A stretch of DNA of 15,779 nt from NCBI GenBank assembly GCA_937935995.1, contig CALGXF010000010.1, positions 1-15,779 on the forward strand, written 5' to 3'. Both the position numbers and the translations under genes were made by a program. The notes under the pieces were generated by a model. The model saw nothing but the letters and a program-made list of their open reading frames with translations. It made no database searches and was not told the origin of the DNA. Origin of the DNA: an uncultured Alphaproteobacteria bacterium. GTDB taxonomy: Bacteria > Pseudomonadota > Alphaproteobacteria > CAAHEQ01 > UBA3637. Below are positions 6,868 to 14,040 of this stretch, in pieces. Within the stretch, counting starts at the first letter, position 1. Every line of letters starts with the position of its first letter.

Positions 6868-7587
6868 ATGGAACAACAAACACGATTTTACGGCCGTCGG
6901 AAAGGAAAGCGGCTCAAAAATTCACGTATCGAGTTGATGGAGCATTTGTTGCCGCGCATCCGTGTGCCGATGCCGCAAGCGGACGAAAAAATATCTGTTC
7001 CGGCTTTGTTTGACAAACCGATGCAGGCGTTTTGGTTGGAAGTCGGATTCGGTGGCGGAGAACATTTGGCCGGTCAGGCGTTGAATCACCCGGATGTCGG
7101 GTTCATCGGTGCAGAACCGTTTGTGAACGGTGTTGCCAGTTTATTGGCGCATTTAAACGGCTGTGAACATGGCGTTATTCAAGAAACGGCGAATTTGCTG
7201 GCACCGGAGCGCAGCGACAATGTTCGTATTTTCCCGGATGATATTCGGTTATTGTTCCCGTTTTTGCCGGATGAAAGCTTTGATAAAATATTTGTATTGT
7301 ATCCGGATCCGTGGCCAAAAGCCCGCCACGAAGAACGTCGGTTTTTAACACAAACGAATTTAAAAGAAGTCTGCCGATTGCTGAAAAAAGGCGGCGAGTT
7401 GCGCGTTGCAACGGATGTTGCGGGATATGCGTCGTGGGCTTTGGAGCAAATCGAATGTTCGGATTTGTTTGTGTCGAAAAAGGAAGATATTTATGTGCCG
7501 CCTGCCGAATGGATTTCGACGCGGTATGAAAAAAAAGGCATTCGTGCCGGCCGAAAACCCGTCTATTTTATTTATGCAAAAAAATAG
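6868..7587 (+). CDS. trmB: tRNA (guanine-N7-)-methyltransferase
   Basis: A 239-residue SAM-dependent enzyme that makes m7G at position 46 in the variable loop of tRNAs. The N-terminus (F-Y-G-R-R-K-G-K) is basic, SAM motif I is E-V-G-F-G-G-G (58-64), the family hallmark Y-P-D-P-W-P-K-A-R-H-E-E-R-R lies at 145-158, and the C-terminal T-R-Y-E-K-K-G substrate-binding segment is present. The open frame extends upstream into glgP, but the ATG at 6868 gives the normal length and the expected conserved N-terminus. It starts 7 nt after the glgP stop with only AGG as a possible ribosome-binding site, suggesting expression by read-through and coupling. Pairing with glgP is probably not functional. Confidence 0.95.
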   Translation: MEQQTRFYGRRKGKRLKNSRIELMEHLLPRIRVPMPQADEKISVPALFDKPMQAFWLEVGFGGGEHLAGQALNHPDVGFIGAEPFVNGVASLLAHLNGCEHGVIQETANLLAPERSDNVRIFPDDIRLLFPFLPDESFDKIFVLYPDPWPKARHEERRFLTQTNLKEVCRLLKKGGELRVATDVAGYASWALEQIECSDLFVSKKEDIYVPPAEWISTRYEKKGIRAGRKPVYFIYAKK

Positions 7588-7588
7588 G

Positions 7589-7618
7589 TTGACGAGACAG
7601 GCAAAAAAGACTTATCTT
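7589..7618 (+). promoter_or_regulatory. Promoter of the STAS-domain gene
   Basis: TTGACG (7589-7594) with an 18-nt spacer precedes TATCTT (7613-7618); with a 17-nt spacer the box would be TTATCT. It begins 2 nt after the trmB stop codon and lies about 25 nt before the STAS start codon, so the STAS gene is probably expressed independently of glgP-trmB. Confidence 0.5.
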
Positions 7619-7643
7619 ATAAAAAGAGATTGGGAGAATGAAC

Positions 7644-7949
7644 ATGGAATATAAAATTAACGAAACACCAACCGGACAAGAAATTGCGATCGAAGGGTCT
7701 TTTACGTTTCGTGATCATGACCGTTTTTTCGAGGTTGTTTCTTTGATTAAAAACTCTAAAGATAAAAAAATGTCATTTAACTTGGCCAAGTGCGATTTTA
7801 TTGACAGTGCGGCATTGGGCATGTTTGTGATTGCCAGCGATGAAGCGTCGGCGAAAGATATGACTCTGGTTATTAAATCGGCGACCGGTAAAGTCAAAGA
7901 TGTCATGTTCGCGGCGCGGTTTGATAATCTCTATACGTTTGAAGATTAA
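7644..7949 (+). CDS. STAS-domain protein, anti-sigma-factor-antagonist type
   Basis: A 101-residue single STAS domain. The pattern I-E-G-S-F-T-F-R-D near residue 17, F-N-L-A-K-C-D-F-I-D-S-A-A-L-G-M-F around 47-63 and a C-terminal V-K-D-V-M-F-A-A-R-F-D-N-L-Y fits SpoIIAA-like proteins. The serine in I-D-S-A-A-L-G aligns with the phosphorylated serine of SpoIIAA/RsbV, so regulation by a serine kinase and phosphatase is possible (inference). No kinase, phosphatase or anti-sigma gene is adjacent. Two ATG codons (7638, 7644) occur; the second is preferred because GGGAG is 7 nt from it but only 1-2 nt from the first. Own promoter and terminator make it monocistronic. A role in general stress, lipid asymmetry transport or chemotaxis-like signalling cannot be decided. 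Confidence 0.85.
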   Translation: MEYKINETPTGQEIAIEGSFTFRDHDRFFEVVSLIKNSKDKKMSFNLAKCDFIDSAALGMFVIASDEASAKDMTLVIKSATGKVKDVMFAARFDNLYTFED

Positions 7950-7970
7950 TTTTTTCATGATATCCTGAAA

Positions 7971-8001
7971 AGAGGGCTGTTTCAAACGGCTCTCTTTTTT
8001 T
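7971..8001 (+). terminator. Terminator after the STAS gene, possibly bidirectional
   Basis: An 11-12 bp stem (AGAGGGCTGTTT paired with AAACGGCTCTCT, including two G-U pairs) is followed by a run of T residues to 8001. On the minus strand the same hairpin is followed by TTTT and lies downstream of the amidase gene, so it may serve both genes. Confidence 0.8.
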
Positions 8002-8026
8002 ACGCCCTTAAAGGCGCCGCGCAGTG

Positions 8027-9217
8027 TTATTCATAAATTGTGTCGAAATAATCATCGATGGCTTCGACAATCGATGTTGCCAATTTCGCCCGATACGCCG
8101 GTTTGCTTAAATTGCGTTCTTCTTCTCGATTGGATAAATACCCGATTTCAATTAAAACCGACGGAATGTTCGGAGATTTCAATACGACAAAGCCGGCAAA
8201 CCGATGCGCATTTTTCACCAATTCCACGCGCCGTCCCATTTTTTTGACCAAGATATTGGCATAATGAGACGATTTATCCATTGTATCGCGTTTGGCCAAA
8301 TCAATTAAAATATTGCTGACTTCGGGCGCTTCATTGCTTAAATCCATGCCCAAGATGATATCGGCTTTGTTTTCACGTTCAGCCAACAATTGCGCTTCTT
8401 TGTCTGAAGCCCTTTCGGAAATCGTGTAAACGGATAATCCTTTGGCTTTTTTGTTTTTGGCACTGTCGGCGTGAATGGAAATAAATAAGTCCGCTTCGTT
8501 TTGGTGTGCAAACGCAATTCGGCCGCGTAAAGTCAAAGCTTTATCGGTTTCGCGTGTCAGTTTGACTCGGTAACGCCCCGTTTTTTCAATTTCTTTTTTG
8601 ACTTCTTTGGCCATTTGTAACGTTAAATTCTTTTCATATTTGCCGGAATAACTGATAGCCCCCGGATCGGCCCCGCCGTGTCCCGGATCTAATACCACCA
8701 ACGGTTTTTGAACTTTTGTTTTATACGAAGAGGTTTGCGCAGGTGCCGGTGAAATGGGTAACAAAACCGTTTTATTGTCAGTGGACGTTGTTCCGTCGCT
8801 GGTAATGTCAACGACATAACGCCATGTATCGCCTTCTTGAACCGGCGTCAGGAAAAAACCGTCCTTGAAGTCCACCGGGCCGGCCGTTTCCAAAACCAAC
8901 CGAGCTTGACCGTTCAACGGTGTTCCGAGCCGGACAGTATTGACAAACAACAAAGGATCCGGCATGTTTTGCGTTAAAGAAGGATCTAATACCGTATTTT
9001 CGAAATCGATGACGACACGATTCGGATTTTTCAACGTAAAAACGCGACAATTGGTTTTTTCATCCATATGCGCGACGACACGCACGCATTTGTCGGATTG
9101 TTTTCCGAATCGGATTTGATTGAGCGAAACCGCCCCTGCCGGCAGCGCAACAACCGCTGACAGCAAAAAGAAAAACAAGAATAAAAGGCCTTTATACAGC
9201 CGGTTCATACGTGTCAT
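8027..9217 (-). CDS. N-acetylmuramoyl-L-alanine amidase, AmiC type (AMIN plus amidase_3)
   Basis: A 396-residue periplasmic zinc enzyme that cuts the amide bond between muramic acid and the stem peptide during septum splitting. The signal peptide has K-G followed by a Leu/Phe-rich core, with likely cleavage after A-G-A near residue 29. An AMIN domain (about 31-140) probably targets septal peptidoglycan. A Pro/Thr/Ser-rich linker follows, then the amidase_3 domain (about 172-392). Zinc ligands are visible: H180 in D-P-G-H-G-G, E195 in E-K-N-L-T-L, and H249 in S-I-H-A-D-S. The catalytic glutamate is E357 in L-I-E-I-G-Y-L-S-N. The blocking helix region typical of EnvC-regulated amidases seems to be present (about 270-325). 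AAAGGA lies 5 nt before the ATG. It is divergent from the RNase E-like gene. Confidence 0.95.
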   Translation of the reverse strand: MTRMNRLYKGLLFLFFFLLSAVVALPAGAVSLNQIRFGKQSDKCVRVVAHMDEKTNCRVFTLKNPNRVVIDFENTVLDPSLTQNMPDPLLFVNTVRLGTPLNGQARLVLETAGPVDFKDGFFLTPVQEGDTWRYVVDITSDGTTSTDNKTVLLPISPAPAQTSSYKTKVQKPLVVLDPGHGGADPGAISYSGKYEKNLTLQMAKEVKKEIEKTGRYRVKLTRETDKALTLRGRIAFAHQNEADLFISIHADSAKNKKAKGLSVYTISERASDKEAQLLAERENKADIILGMDLSNEAPEVSNILIDLAKRDTMDKSSHYANILVKKMGRRVELVKNAHRFAGFVVLKSPNIPSVLIEIGYLSNREEERNLSKPAYRAKLATSIVEAIDDYFDTIYE

Positions 9218-9250
9218 CGAAATCCTTTGTTCTTTCTTACTATAATATAG

Positions 9251-9279
9251 TTGTTCTTTTTTGAACAGTAGATTATGAT
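9251..9279 (+). promoter_or_regulatory. Weak promoter and inverted repeat in the amidase / RNase E-like divergent gap
   Basis: TTGTTC (9251-9256), a 17-nt spacer and TATGAT (9274-9279) could drive the truncated RNase E-like gene. On the minus strand TATAGT-type boxes near 9240-9247 could serve the amidase. A small inverted repeat TGTTC-N6-GAACA (9252-9267) sits between the two and could be an operator. The 95-bp gap is very AT-rich, so chance matches are likely. Confidence 0.3.
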
Positions 9280-9312
9280 ACTTTTATATATAAAACAGAA
9301 AATAGGTGAAAG

Positions 9313-9894
9313 ATGTCAACAGAAAAAGGAAATATTTATTTGGCGCAGGTTCACAGCGTTGCTGTTTCTTATCGGGCGGCTTTTGTGGATTACGGCGCGG
9401 TACGCGATGGTTTTTTGCCGTTTGATGAAATTGAAAATAAATACAAGACCAAAAAGAATCACGAAACGGGCGAGCGCATTATTCGCCGAGATGCCGTTGT
9501 GGTGGTTCAGGTGAAAAAGCCGGCGGTTCCGGGCAAAGGCGCTTTGCTGACGACACATTTGTCTTTGGCGGGCGATTATGTGGCCTATTTACCGGACAGG
9601 TTACCGCGCGGCATGGTTTCTCGGAAAATCGAAACCGAACAGGAAAGAGAACGGTTGCAGCAAATTGCTTCTGATTTGGCAAAAACGTATCAAGCTTCTT
9701 TGATTGTTCGCACGGAAGCGGAAGGTCAGTCAGCGGCGCGTATCGAAAAAGATTTAAAAAAGCTGATGACGCTCAATAAAAACATTCAAGCACAAGCGCA
9801 AAAGCAAACGGCACCGGCGCTTTTGTACCAAGAAGGGGCTTTTCCGTCCGTCCATGTGATGAAATGGTTGAAATCGCTTTTTTTGAAAAAATAA
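9313..9894 (+). CDS. Stand-alone RNase E/G N-terminal module (S1 and RNase H-like parts only)
   Basis: A 193-residue protein homologous to the first part of the RNase E encoded downstream. It starts at K-G-N-I-Y-L-A (S1 domain), contains R-A-A-F-V-D-Y-G, G-F-L-P-F-D-E-I, a short basic loop, V-V-V-V-Q-V-K-K and L-T-T-H-L-S-L-A-G, then V-S-R-K-I-E and the RNase H-like part ending A-P-A-L-L-Y-Q-E-G. It stops about 18 residues later, just before the DNase I-like catalytic domain, so both catalytic aspartates and the zinc-link cysteines are missing. The frame is intact, and AGGTG precedes the ATG. Sequence after the stop does not continue the homology. It could be a degenerate paralogue, an RNA-binding decoy or a partner of RNase E; it cannot be a nuclease of the RNase E type. 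A 17-nt identity with rne (9325-9341 and 10286-10302) supports local duplication. Confidence 0.8.
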   Translation: MSTEKGNIYLAQVHSVAVSYRAAFVDYGAVRDGFLPFDEIENKYKTKKNHETGERIIRRDAVVVVQVKKPAVPGKGALLTTHLSLAGDYVAYLPDRLPRGMVSRKIETEQERERLQQIASDLAKTYQASLIVRTEAEGQSAARIEKDLKKLMTLNKNIQAQAQKQTAPALLYQEGAFPSVHVMKWLKSLFLKK

Positions 9895-9914
9895 CGCGAA
9901 CCTGATAATAAATA

Positions 9915-9943
9915 TTGTACTTTGCCGAAAAGTCGTTTATCAT
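9915..9943 (+). promoter_or_regulatory. Possible rne promoter
   Basis: TTGTAC (9915-9920), a 17-nt spacer and TATCAT (9938-9943, five of six consensus bases) would start transcription near 9950. The resulting rne leader of about 220 nt (9950-10171) holds small hairpins, for example CTGAT-N3-ATCAG near 9986 and GTCGG/CCGAC around 10121-10141, but no convincing gene. A long structured leader would fit the leader-based autoregulation known for rne in enterobacteria; that parallel is inference. Confidence 0.35.
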
Positions 9944-10171
9944 ATCCCCCGTTTAGTTTAATGCTGCGTGATATGAAGTAAAACTGATGGCATCAGTATT
10001 CGATGAAGCGCAAAGGTTAAAAGAAAAAGTTTTAAGGAAAACGCGCGAAATGGCTCTTATTCTCACACAATTTTATTTGAAAGAGGCCGCTTGTATGACA
10101 TCATGCCGCTGTTTTCCTGTGTCGGTTCCGATGAGCCGACCCCGTACAATTTTTAAGAATTTGGAGTTTAT

Positions 10172-12415
10172 ATGTCAAAAAGAATGCTTATTGAAGCCAC
10201 GCATGCGGAAGAGACGCGCGTGGTTGTGGTTGAAGAGTCTCGTTTGGAGGAATTAGACGTCGAAACATCGACAAAAAAACAGATTAAAGGAAATATTTAT
10301 TTAGCCAAAATCGTTCGTGTCGAACCGTCGCTTCAGGCGGCTTTCGTTGAATACGGCGGCAACCGCCACGGTTTTTTGGCGTTTAATGAAATCCATCCGG
10401 ATTATTATCAAATTCCGGTGGCGGATAAGGAAGCGTTAAAAGCAGAATTAAAGGCGGCTGAAGCAGCGCAGGAAGACATTAAAGAAGAACAAGCCGAACC
10501 GGAAACGGATGTGGAAACGGTCAGCGAAGCCGAATCGGACGATGTCGTGCGCCCGCGTTATAATCTGTTAAAGAAATACAAAATTCAGGAAGTCATTCAC
10601 CACAATCAAATCGTTTTGGTTCAGGTGACAAAGGAAGAGCGCGGCAACAAGGGCGCGGCTTTGACAACATACTTGTCTTTGGCCGGCCGGTACAGCGTGC
10701 TGATGCCGAACAATGCCAACGGCGGCGGCGTGTCTCGAAAAATCACGAATGCGCAAGATCGGCGGCGGTTAAAGAAAATCGTCGAAGGTTTGCCTATTCC
10801 GGACGGGATGGCTGTTATTGTGCGGACGGCGGGGAAAGAACGGACGAAGGCCGAAATTAAACGCGATTATGATTACTTAATCAAAACATGGACGCAGATT
10901 CGGGACAAGACGTTGGAATCCAAAGCGCCGGCATTGATTTACGAAGAAGGCAACATTATTAAAAGAACGTTGCGGGATGTCTTTACCGATGAAATCGAAG
11001 AAGTGTGGGTCGAAGGGGAACAAGCCTATAAAACGACAAAAGATTTTGTCAAAATGCTGATGCCGAAGCAGGCTAAAAAAGTCAAACAATACAAAGGCGA
11101 CATTTCTTTGTTCCAATCTTACGGGATTGAAAATCAACTGGAAGACATGCACAACCCGAACGTCGGATTGAAGTCGGGCGGTTATTTGGTGATTAACCAA
11201 ACGGAAGCTTTGGTGGCAATCGACGTGAACTCGGGACGTGCGACGCGGGAACGCAATATTGAAGAAACGGCTTTGAAGACGAATTTGGAAGCGGCAGATG
11301 AAGTGGCGCGCCAATTACGGCTTCGGGACTTGGCCGGGCTGGTTGTGATTGACTTTATTGATATGGACGAAGCGCGCAACAATCATGCTGTGGAACGGCG
11401 GATGAAAGAAGCGTTGAAAAAAGACCGTGCCCGGATTCAAATGGGTAAAATCACGGGCTTCGGATTGATGGAATTGTCGCGTCAGCGGTTGCATTCCAGC
11501 TTTTTGGAAACCAGTCATCATGTATGCCCTTATTGTCAAGGCAAAGGCGTTGTTCGGTCGGTTGAATCGTGTGCGATGCATGCCTTGCATGTGTTGGAAG
11601 ATGCCGGCGAACAGTATGCTTCTTGTCAATTAACATTAACATTGCCGATGGATGTGGCTTTGTATGTTTTAAATGTCAAACGGACCCATTTATCGCAAAT
11701 TGAATCCAAATATGATTTAACGATTAAGGTGGAAGGAGATGTTGGGATGATTCATCCCACTGACTTTCGCCTTGAACGTGCAGGCAGAAACGGGGGAGAA
11801 GCCGTTGTTACAAGCGGCGAATCGGGAGCGAAACAAAATGGTCAAAATGCCGTATCGTCTGCCAATGCAAGGCGTGATCGGCGGCGCAAAAGACGGCGCG
11901 GAAAAGACAATGCGGATTTATCCGTTCAAAACAATTCTGACACGCGTTTGGAAGAGCCTGTTGCCGCGACGCATGAAACGGCACCGGCACCCGAAGCAGT
12001 TGTTGAAGATTCTGAAGGTTTAGATGAAAAACGCAAAAACCGGCATCGGCACCAACGCAGTCGGCATCACCGTGACCGGAACAAAGCGGCTTCGACGCAA
12101 GCTATGACAACGGGCGAAGAAAAATTCACGGTTGTTCATCAAGAACCGATGATTTTATTCGACAGCCATGCGATGGCGCAAGAAACAGTTGAAACGCCGA
12201 AACAGGAAGAACCGGCCAAGAAAAAAGGCCGCCCTAAAAAAGCGTTGGTGAAAAAGGAAGAACAGCCGGTTGTCGCGGTTGAAGAACCGGCACCGAAAAA
12301 AGCTTCGAAAAAAACGGCTGTGAAACAAGAAAAAACAGTTGAACCGGCACCTGTACCGGAAACACCGCCGGCACCGAAAAAAGGCGGCTGGTGGAATAAA
12401 CTGGTGAATTCATAG
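10172..12415 (+). CDS. rne: Ribonuclease E
   Basis: A 747-residue endoribonuclease that initiates mRNA decay and processes rRNA and tRNA at AU-rich single-stranded sites. The S1 domain begins at K-G-N-I-Y-L-A (39) and is interrupted by an acidic insertion (about 83-127), a feature of alphaproteobacterial RNase E. The RNase H-like part ends near A-P-A-L-I-Y-E-E-G (252-260). The DNase I-like domain holds the catalytic aspartates D351 (A-I-D-V-N-S-G) and D394 (V-I-D-F-I-D-M). The zinc link is C-P-Y-C-Q-G-K-G (C452, C455). Residues after 540 are low-complexity: arginine-rich blocks at 567-579 and 620-638 likely bind RNA, a G-R-P core lies near 686, and the tail ends G-W-W-N-K-L, as in relatives, perhaps a degradosome contact. 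GGAG lies 5 nt before the ATG. It follows the truncated RNase E-like gene. Confidence 0.97.
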   Translation: MSKRMLIEATHAEETRVVVVEESRLEELDVETSTKKQIKGNIYLAKIVRVEPSLQAAFVEYGGNRHGFLAFNEIHPDYYQIPVADKEALKAELKAAEAAQEDIKEEQAEPETDVETVSEAESDDVVRPRYNLLKKYKIQEVIHHNQIVLVQVTKEERGNKGAALTTYLSLAGRYSVLMPNNANGGGVSRKITNAQDRRRLKKIVEGLPIPDGMAVIVRTAGKERTKAEIKRDYDYLIKTWTQIRDKTLESKAPALIYEEGNIIKRTLRDVFTDEIEEVWVEGEQAYKTTKDFVKMLMPKQAKKVKQYKGDISLFQSYGIENQLEDMHNPNVGLKSGGYLVINQTEALVAIDVNSGRATRERNIEETALKTNLEAADEVARQLRLRDLAGLVVIDFIDMDEARNNHAVERRMKEALKKDRARIQMGKITGFGLMELSRQRLHSSFLETSHHVCPYCQGKGVVRSVESCAMHALHVLEDAGEQYASCQLTLTLPMDVALYVLNVKRTHLSQIESKYDLTIKVEGDVGMIHPTDFRLERAGRNGGEAVVTSGESGAKQNGQNAVSSANARRDRRRKRRRGKDNADLSVQNNSDTRLEEPVAATHETAPAPEAVVEDSEGLDEKRKNRHRHQRSRHHRDRNKAASTQAMTTGEEKFTVVHQEPMILFDSHAMAQETVETPKQEEPAKKKGRPKKALVKKEEQPVVAVEEPAPKKASKKTAVKQEKTVEPAPVPETPPAPKKGGWWNKLVNS

Positions 12416-12420
12416 GATAT

Positions 12421-12450
12421 AAAAGGGGGCAGATAAGCTCCCTTTTCTAT
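12421..12450 (+). terminator. Terminator of rne
   Basis: AAAAGGGGGC (12421-12430) pairs with GCTCCCTTTT (12437-12446), including one G-U pair, around a 6-nt loop; the T-rich 3' arm ends the stem. It lies 5 nt after the rne stop codon. Confidence 0.8.
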
Positions 12451-12513
12451 ATTTAGGGTAGATTTTAAGGAAAATATATGCTAAAATACACCTTTATTGG
12501 AAGGGGTGTGTTT

Positions 12514-13044
12514 ATGAATATTTCAAAAGCTGTCAGAACGCTTTTAGCCACCGGTTTAATTGCTGCCGGCTCTGCGTTGGCTGCGGATAAGGCTTTGGCA
12601 GAAGAAACACGGGAACCGGCTTCGGAAAAGAAAATGACGGATTTGCCGCGCCCGCAAATGAATAAATTAGCGGATTCTTATCTGCGCGACGGCCAGATGC
12701 CGCCGGAAATTTTGGATGTCGGAATCATTCATTCGTACGGCGTGACGGGATATCGGTTTACATTTGTGACGGGACAGCAGGCTTCGTTAATCGGAGAAAC
12801 GTTTTATGTGCGCCGGCAAAAAGTGCCTGAAAGCACGTTGGAGCTGATGCGGCAAATGCGGGATTTCAGAAACGGCCGTCCGGTGGAAGGATTGCGCATT
12901 GCGAGTCGTTGGACAAAAGTAGGTGATTATAAGTTTCGAATGATTACTTTTCCGAACGGCCAGCGCGGTCGGTTAGATCAAGACGGAACAGTCACGTACC
13001 CGATGCCCAAAACATCTGTCCGGAAAAAGGAAATGGATCGTTGA
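12514..13044 (+). CDS. Exported protein of unknown function
   Basis: A 176-residue protein with a classic Sec signal peptide when started at 12514: N-I-S-K-A-V-R, a hydrophobic core (L-L-A-T-G-L-I-A-A-G), and A-L-A cleavage near residue 29. The mature protein is charged and includes L-P-R-P-Q-M-N-K-L, a Y-G-V-T-G-Y-R-F-T-F strand-like stretch and G-Q-R-G-R-L-D-Q-D-G-T-V near the C-terminus. No family was recognised. An upstream ATG (12478) also has AAGGA before it and would add 12 residues, but it spoils the signal peptide; GGAAGG precedes the chosen start. Mature sequence has no cysteines. It is not clearly in an operon: a terminator precedes it and a promoter follows before trcR. Confidence 0.75.
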   Translation: MNISKAVRTLLATGLIAAGSALAADKALAEETREPASEKKMTDLPRPQMNKLADSYLRDGQMPPEILDVGIIHSYGVTGYRFTFVTGQQASLIGETFYVRRQKVPESTLELMRQMRDFRNGRPVEGLRIASRWTKVGDYKFRMITFPNGQRGRLDQDGTVTYPMPKTSVRKKEMDR

Positions 13045-13057
13045 TTTGAAAACGGTG

Positions 13058-13109
13058 GCCGTGTGTCCGGGCGGTTGGGCGGTAACGGCTGGTTTTGGAC
13101 AGGCACGGC
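13058..13109. repeat. Long interrupted inverted repeat between the exported-protein gene and trcR
   Basis: GCCGTG-TGTCC (13058-13068) is complementary to GGACA-gg-CACGGC (13097-13109), giving 11 pairs with a 2-nt bulge around a G-rich 28-nt loop. The rest of the 165-bp gap is T-rich. It has no T-tract directly after it, so it is not a typical terminator; it could stabilise the upstream mRNA end. Function unknown. Confidence 0.4.
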
Positions 13110-13141
13110 GGAAATTTTCAAAGGCGGCTTTTTGTTTTTCC

Positions 13142-13169
13142 TTGCTTTTTTTGAAAGAGCGGATACAAT
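13142..13169 (+). promoter_or_regulatory. Promoter of trcR-gapR
   Basis: TTGCTT (13142-13147), a 16-nt spacer and TACAAT (13164-13169, five of six consensus bases) would start transcription near 13176, about 35 nt before the trcR start codon. Confidence 0.5.
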
Positions 13170-13209
13170 ACATCCCATCTTGTTTAATTCTAAATGAAAG
13201 GTTTTTATC

Positions 13210-13743
13210 ATGACACGTCCTTTAATGCCGAAAGCGACAGCCGTTTGGTTGGTTGACAATACGACGCTTTCTTTTGATCAAATTGCGGATTTTTGCGGCA
13301 TGCATGTTTTGGAAATTCAAGCGATTGCCGACGGAGAAGTGGCTTCGCATATCATGGGGTTGGATCCGGTTGCGGGCGGCCAGCTGACCAAGGAAGAAAT
13401 TGAACGATGCGAAAAGGATGCGCAGGCACGGTTAGCTTTGGTGCGTCGGGATGAAGTGGCGCATTTGATGAAAAAAAGCATGAAATACACGCCGATGGCG
13501 AAACGGGCAGATAGACCGGATGCGATTGCATGGTTGTTGAAAAATCATCCGGAATTGGATGACTTGCAAATTGTGAAGCTGATTCGGACAACGCGGCCGA
13601 CGATTGAATCTATTCGCACGAAAACGCATAAAAACATGGATGAAATCGAAGCGCGTAATCCGGTAACGCTGGGATTGTGTTCGCAGGATGAGTTGGATAA
13701 AGCGGTAGCGGTTGCTGTTAAAATTGTGCCGGTTAATCAATAA
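13210..13743 (+). CDS. trcR: Cell-cycle transcriptional regulator TrcR (DUF1013)
   Basis: A 177-residue member of DUF1013, an alphaproteobacterial family. The Caulobacter member TrcR is known to associate with RNA polymerase along transcribed genes and to influence cell-cycle gene expression. Visible family features: the N-terminus R-P-L-M-P-K-A-T-A-V-W-L-V-D-N-T-x-L-S-F-x-Q-I-A, a first helix-turn-helix-like part with F-C-G-M-H, then W-L-L-K-N-H-P-E-L-D-D and L-I-R-T-T-R-P-T-I-E-S-I-R as a second one, and the N-P-V-T-L-G-L-C-S-Q segment. The protein appears complete. AAGG lies 8 nt before the ATG. gapR follows after 11 nt, so the two are very likely co-transcribed. The role in this organism is inferred from the family. 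Confidence 0.93.
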   Translation: MTRPLMPKATAVWLVDNTTLSFDQIADFCGMHVLEIQAIADGEVASHIMGLDPVAGGQLTKEEIERCEKDAQARLALVRRDEVAHLMKKSMKYTPMAKRADRPDAIAWLLKNHPELDDLQIVKLIRTTRPTIESIRTKTHKNMDEIEARNPVTLGLCSQDELDKAVAVAVKIVPVNQ

Positions 13744-13754
13744 GGAGAAGATAA

Positions 13755-14003
13755 ATGGCTGATGAAGTAGGCGGAATTGATTCCACACGGTTAACGTCTT
13801 ATTTTGACCGGATTGAACGGTTGGAAGAAGAAGTCAAAGGCATTCGCGCGGACATTCGTGAAATTTTTGCGGAAGCAAAAGGCAACGGATTTGACCCGAA
13901 AGTCATGCGTCAAGTATTGCGCTTGCGCAAGATGAATCCGGCGGATCGGGCGGAGGCTGAATTTTTAATGGAAGCGTATAAACAAGCGCTCGGCATGGAA
14001 TAA
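13755..14003 (+). CDS. gapR: Nucleoid-associated protein GapR (DUF2312)
   Basis: An 82-residue DUF2312 protein. In Caulobacter, GapR forms a clamp around overtwisted, AT-rich DNA ahead of replication and transcription and helps topoisomerases remove positive supercoils. Seen here: a coiled-coil helix with R-I-E-R-L-E-E-E-V-K-G-I-R-A-D-I-R-E, the A-K-G-N-G-F-D-P-K-V-M-R-Q-V-L-R-L-R-K-M family signature, and a C-terminal helix ending Y-K-Q-A-L-G-M-E. Length is standard. AAGGAG lies 7 nt before the ATG. It is the second gene of the trcR unit and is followed at once by a strong terminator. Confidence 0.95.
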   Translation: MADEVGGIDSTRLTSYFDRIERLEEEVKGIRADIREIFAEAKGNGFDPKVMRQVLRLRKMNPADRAEAEFLMEAYKQALGME

Positions 14004-14009
14004 AGTGGA

Positions 14010-14040
14010 AAAGCCCTCTTTACAGAGGGCTTTATTTTTA
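14010..14040 (+). terminator. Strong terminator after gapR, bidirectional
   Basis: A perfect 10-bp stem (AAAGCCCTCT at 14010-14019, AGAGGGCTTT at 14024-14033) with a 4-nt loop is followed by ATTTTTATT. On the minus strand the stem ends in TTTT and follows the stop codon of the helix-turn-helix gene, so it serves both convergent genes. Confidence 0.92.

Noticed and set aside
9252..9267. LexA-type SOS box in the amidase / RNase E-like gap
   Set aside because: The inverted repeat GTTC-N6-GAAC does not match the alphaproteobacterial direct repeat GTTC-N7-GTTC nor other LexA spacing.
9987..10256. 89-codon plus-strand open frame upstream of and overlapping rne
   Set aside because: No ribosome-binding site, odd composition and overlap with the well-supported rne start; more likely leader sequence.
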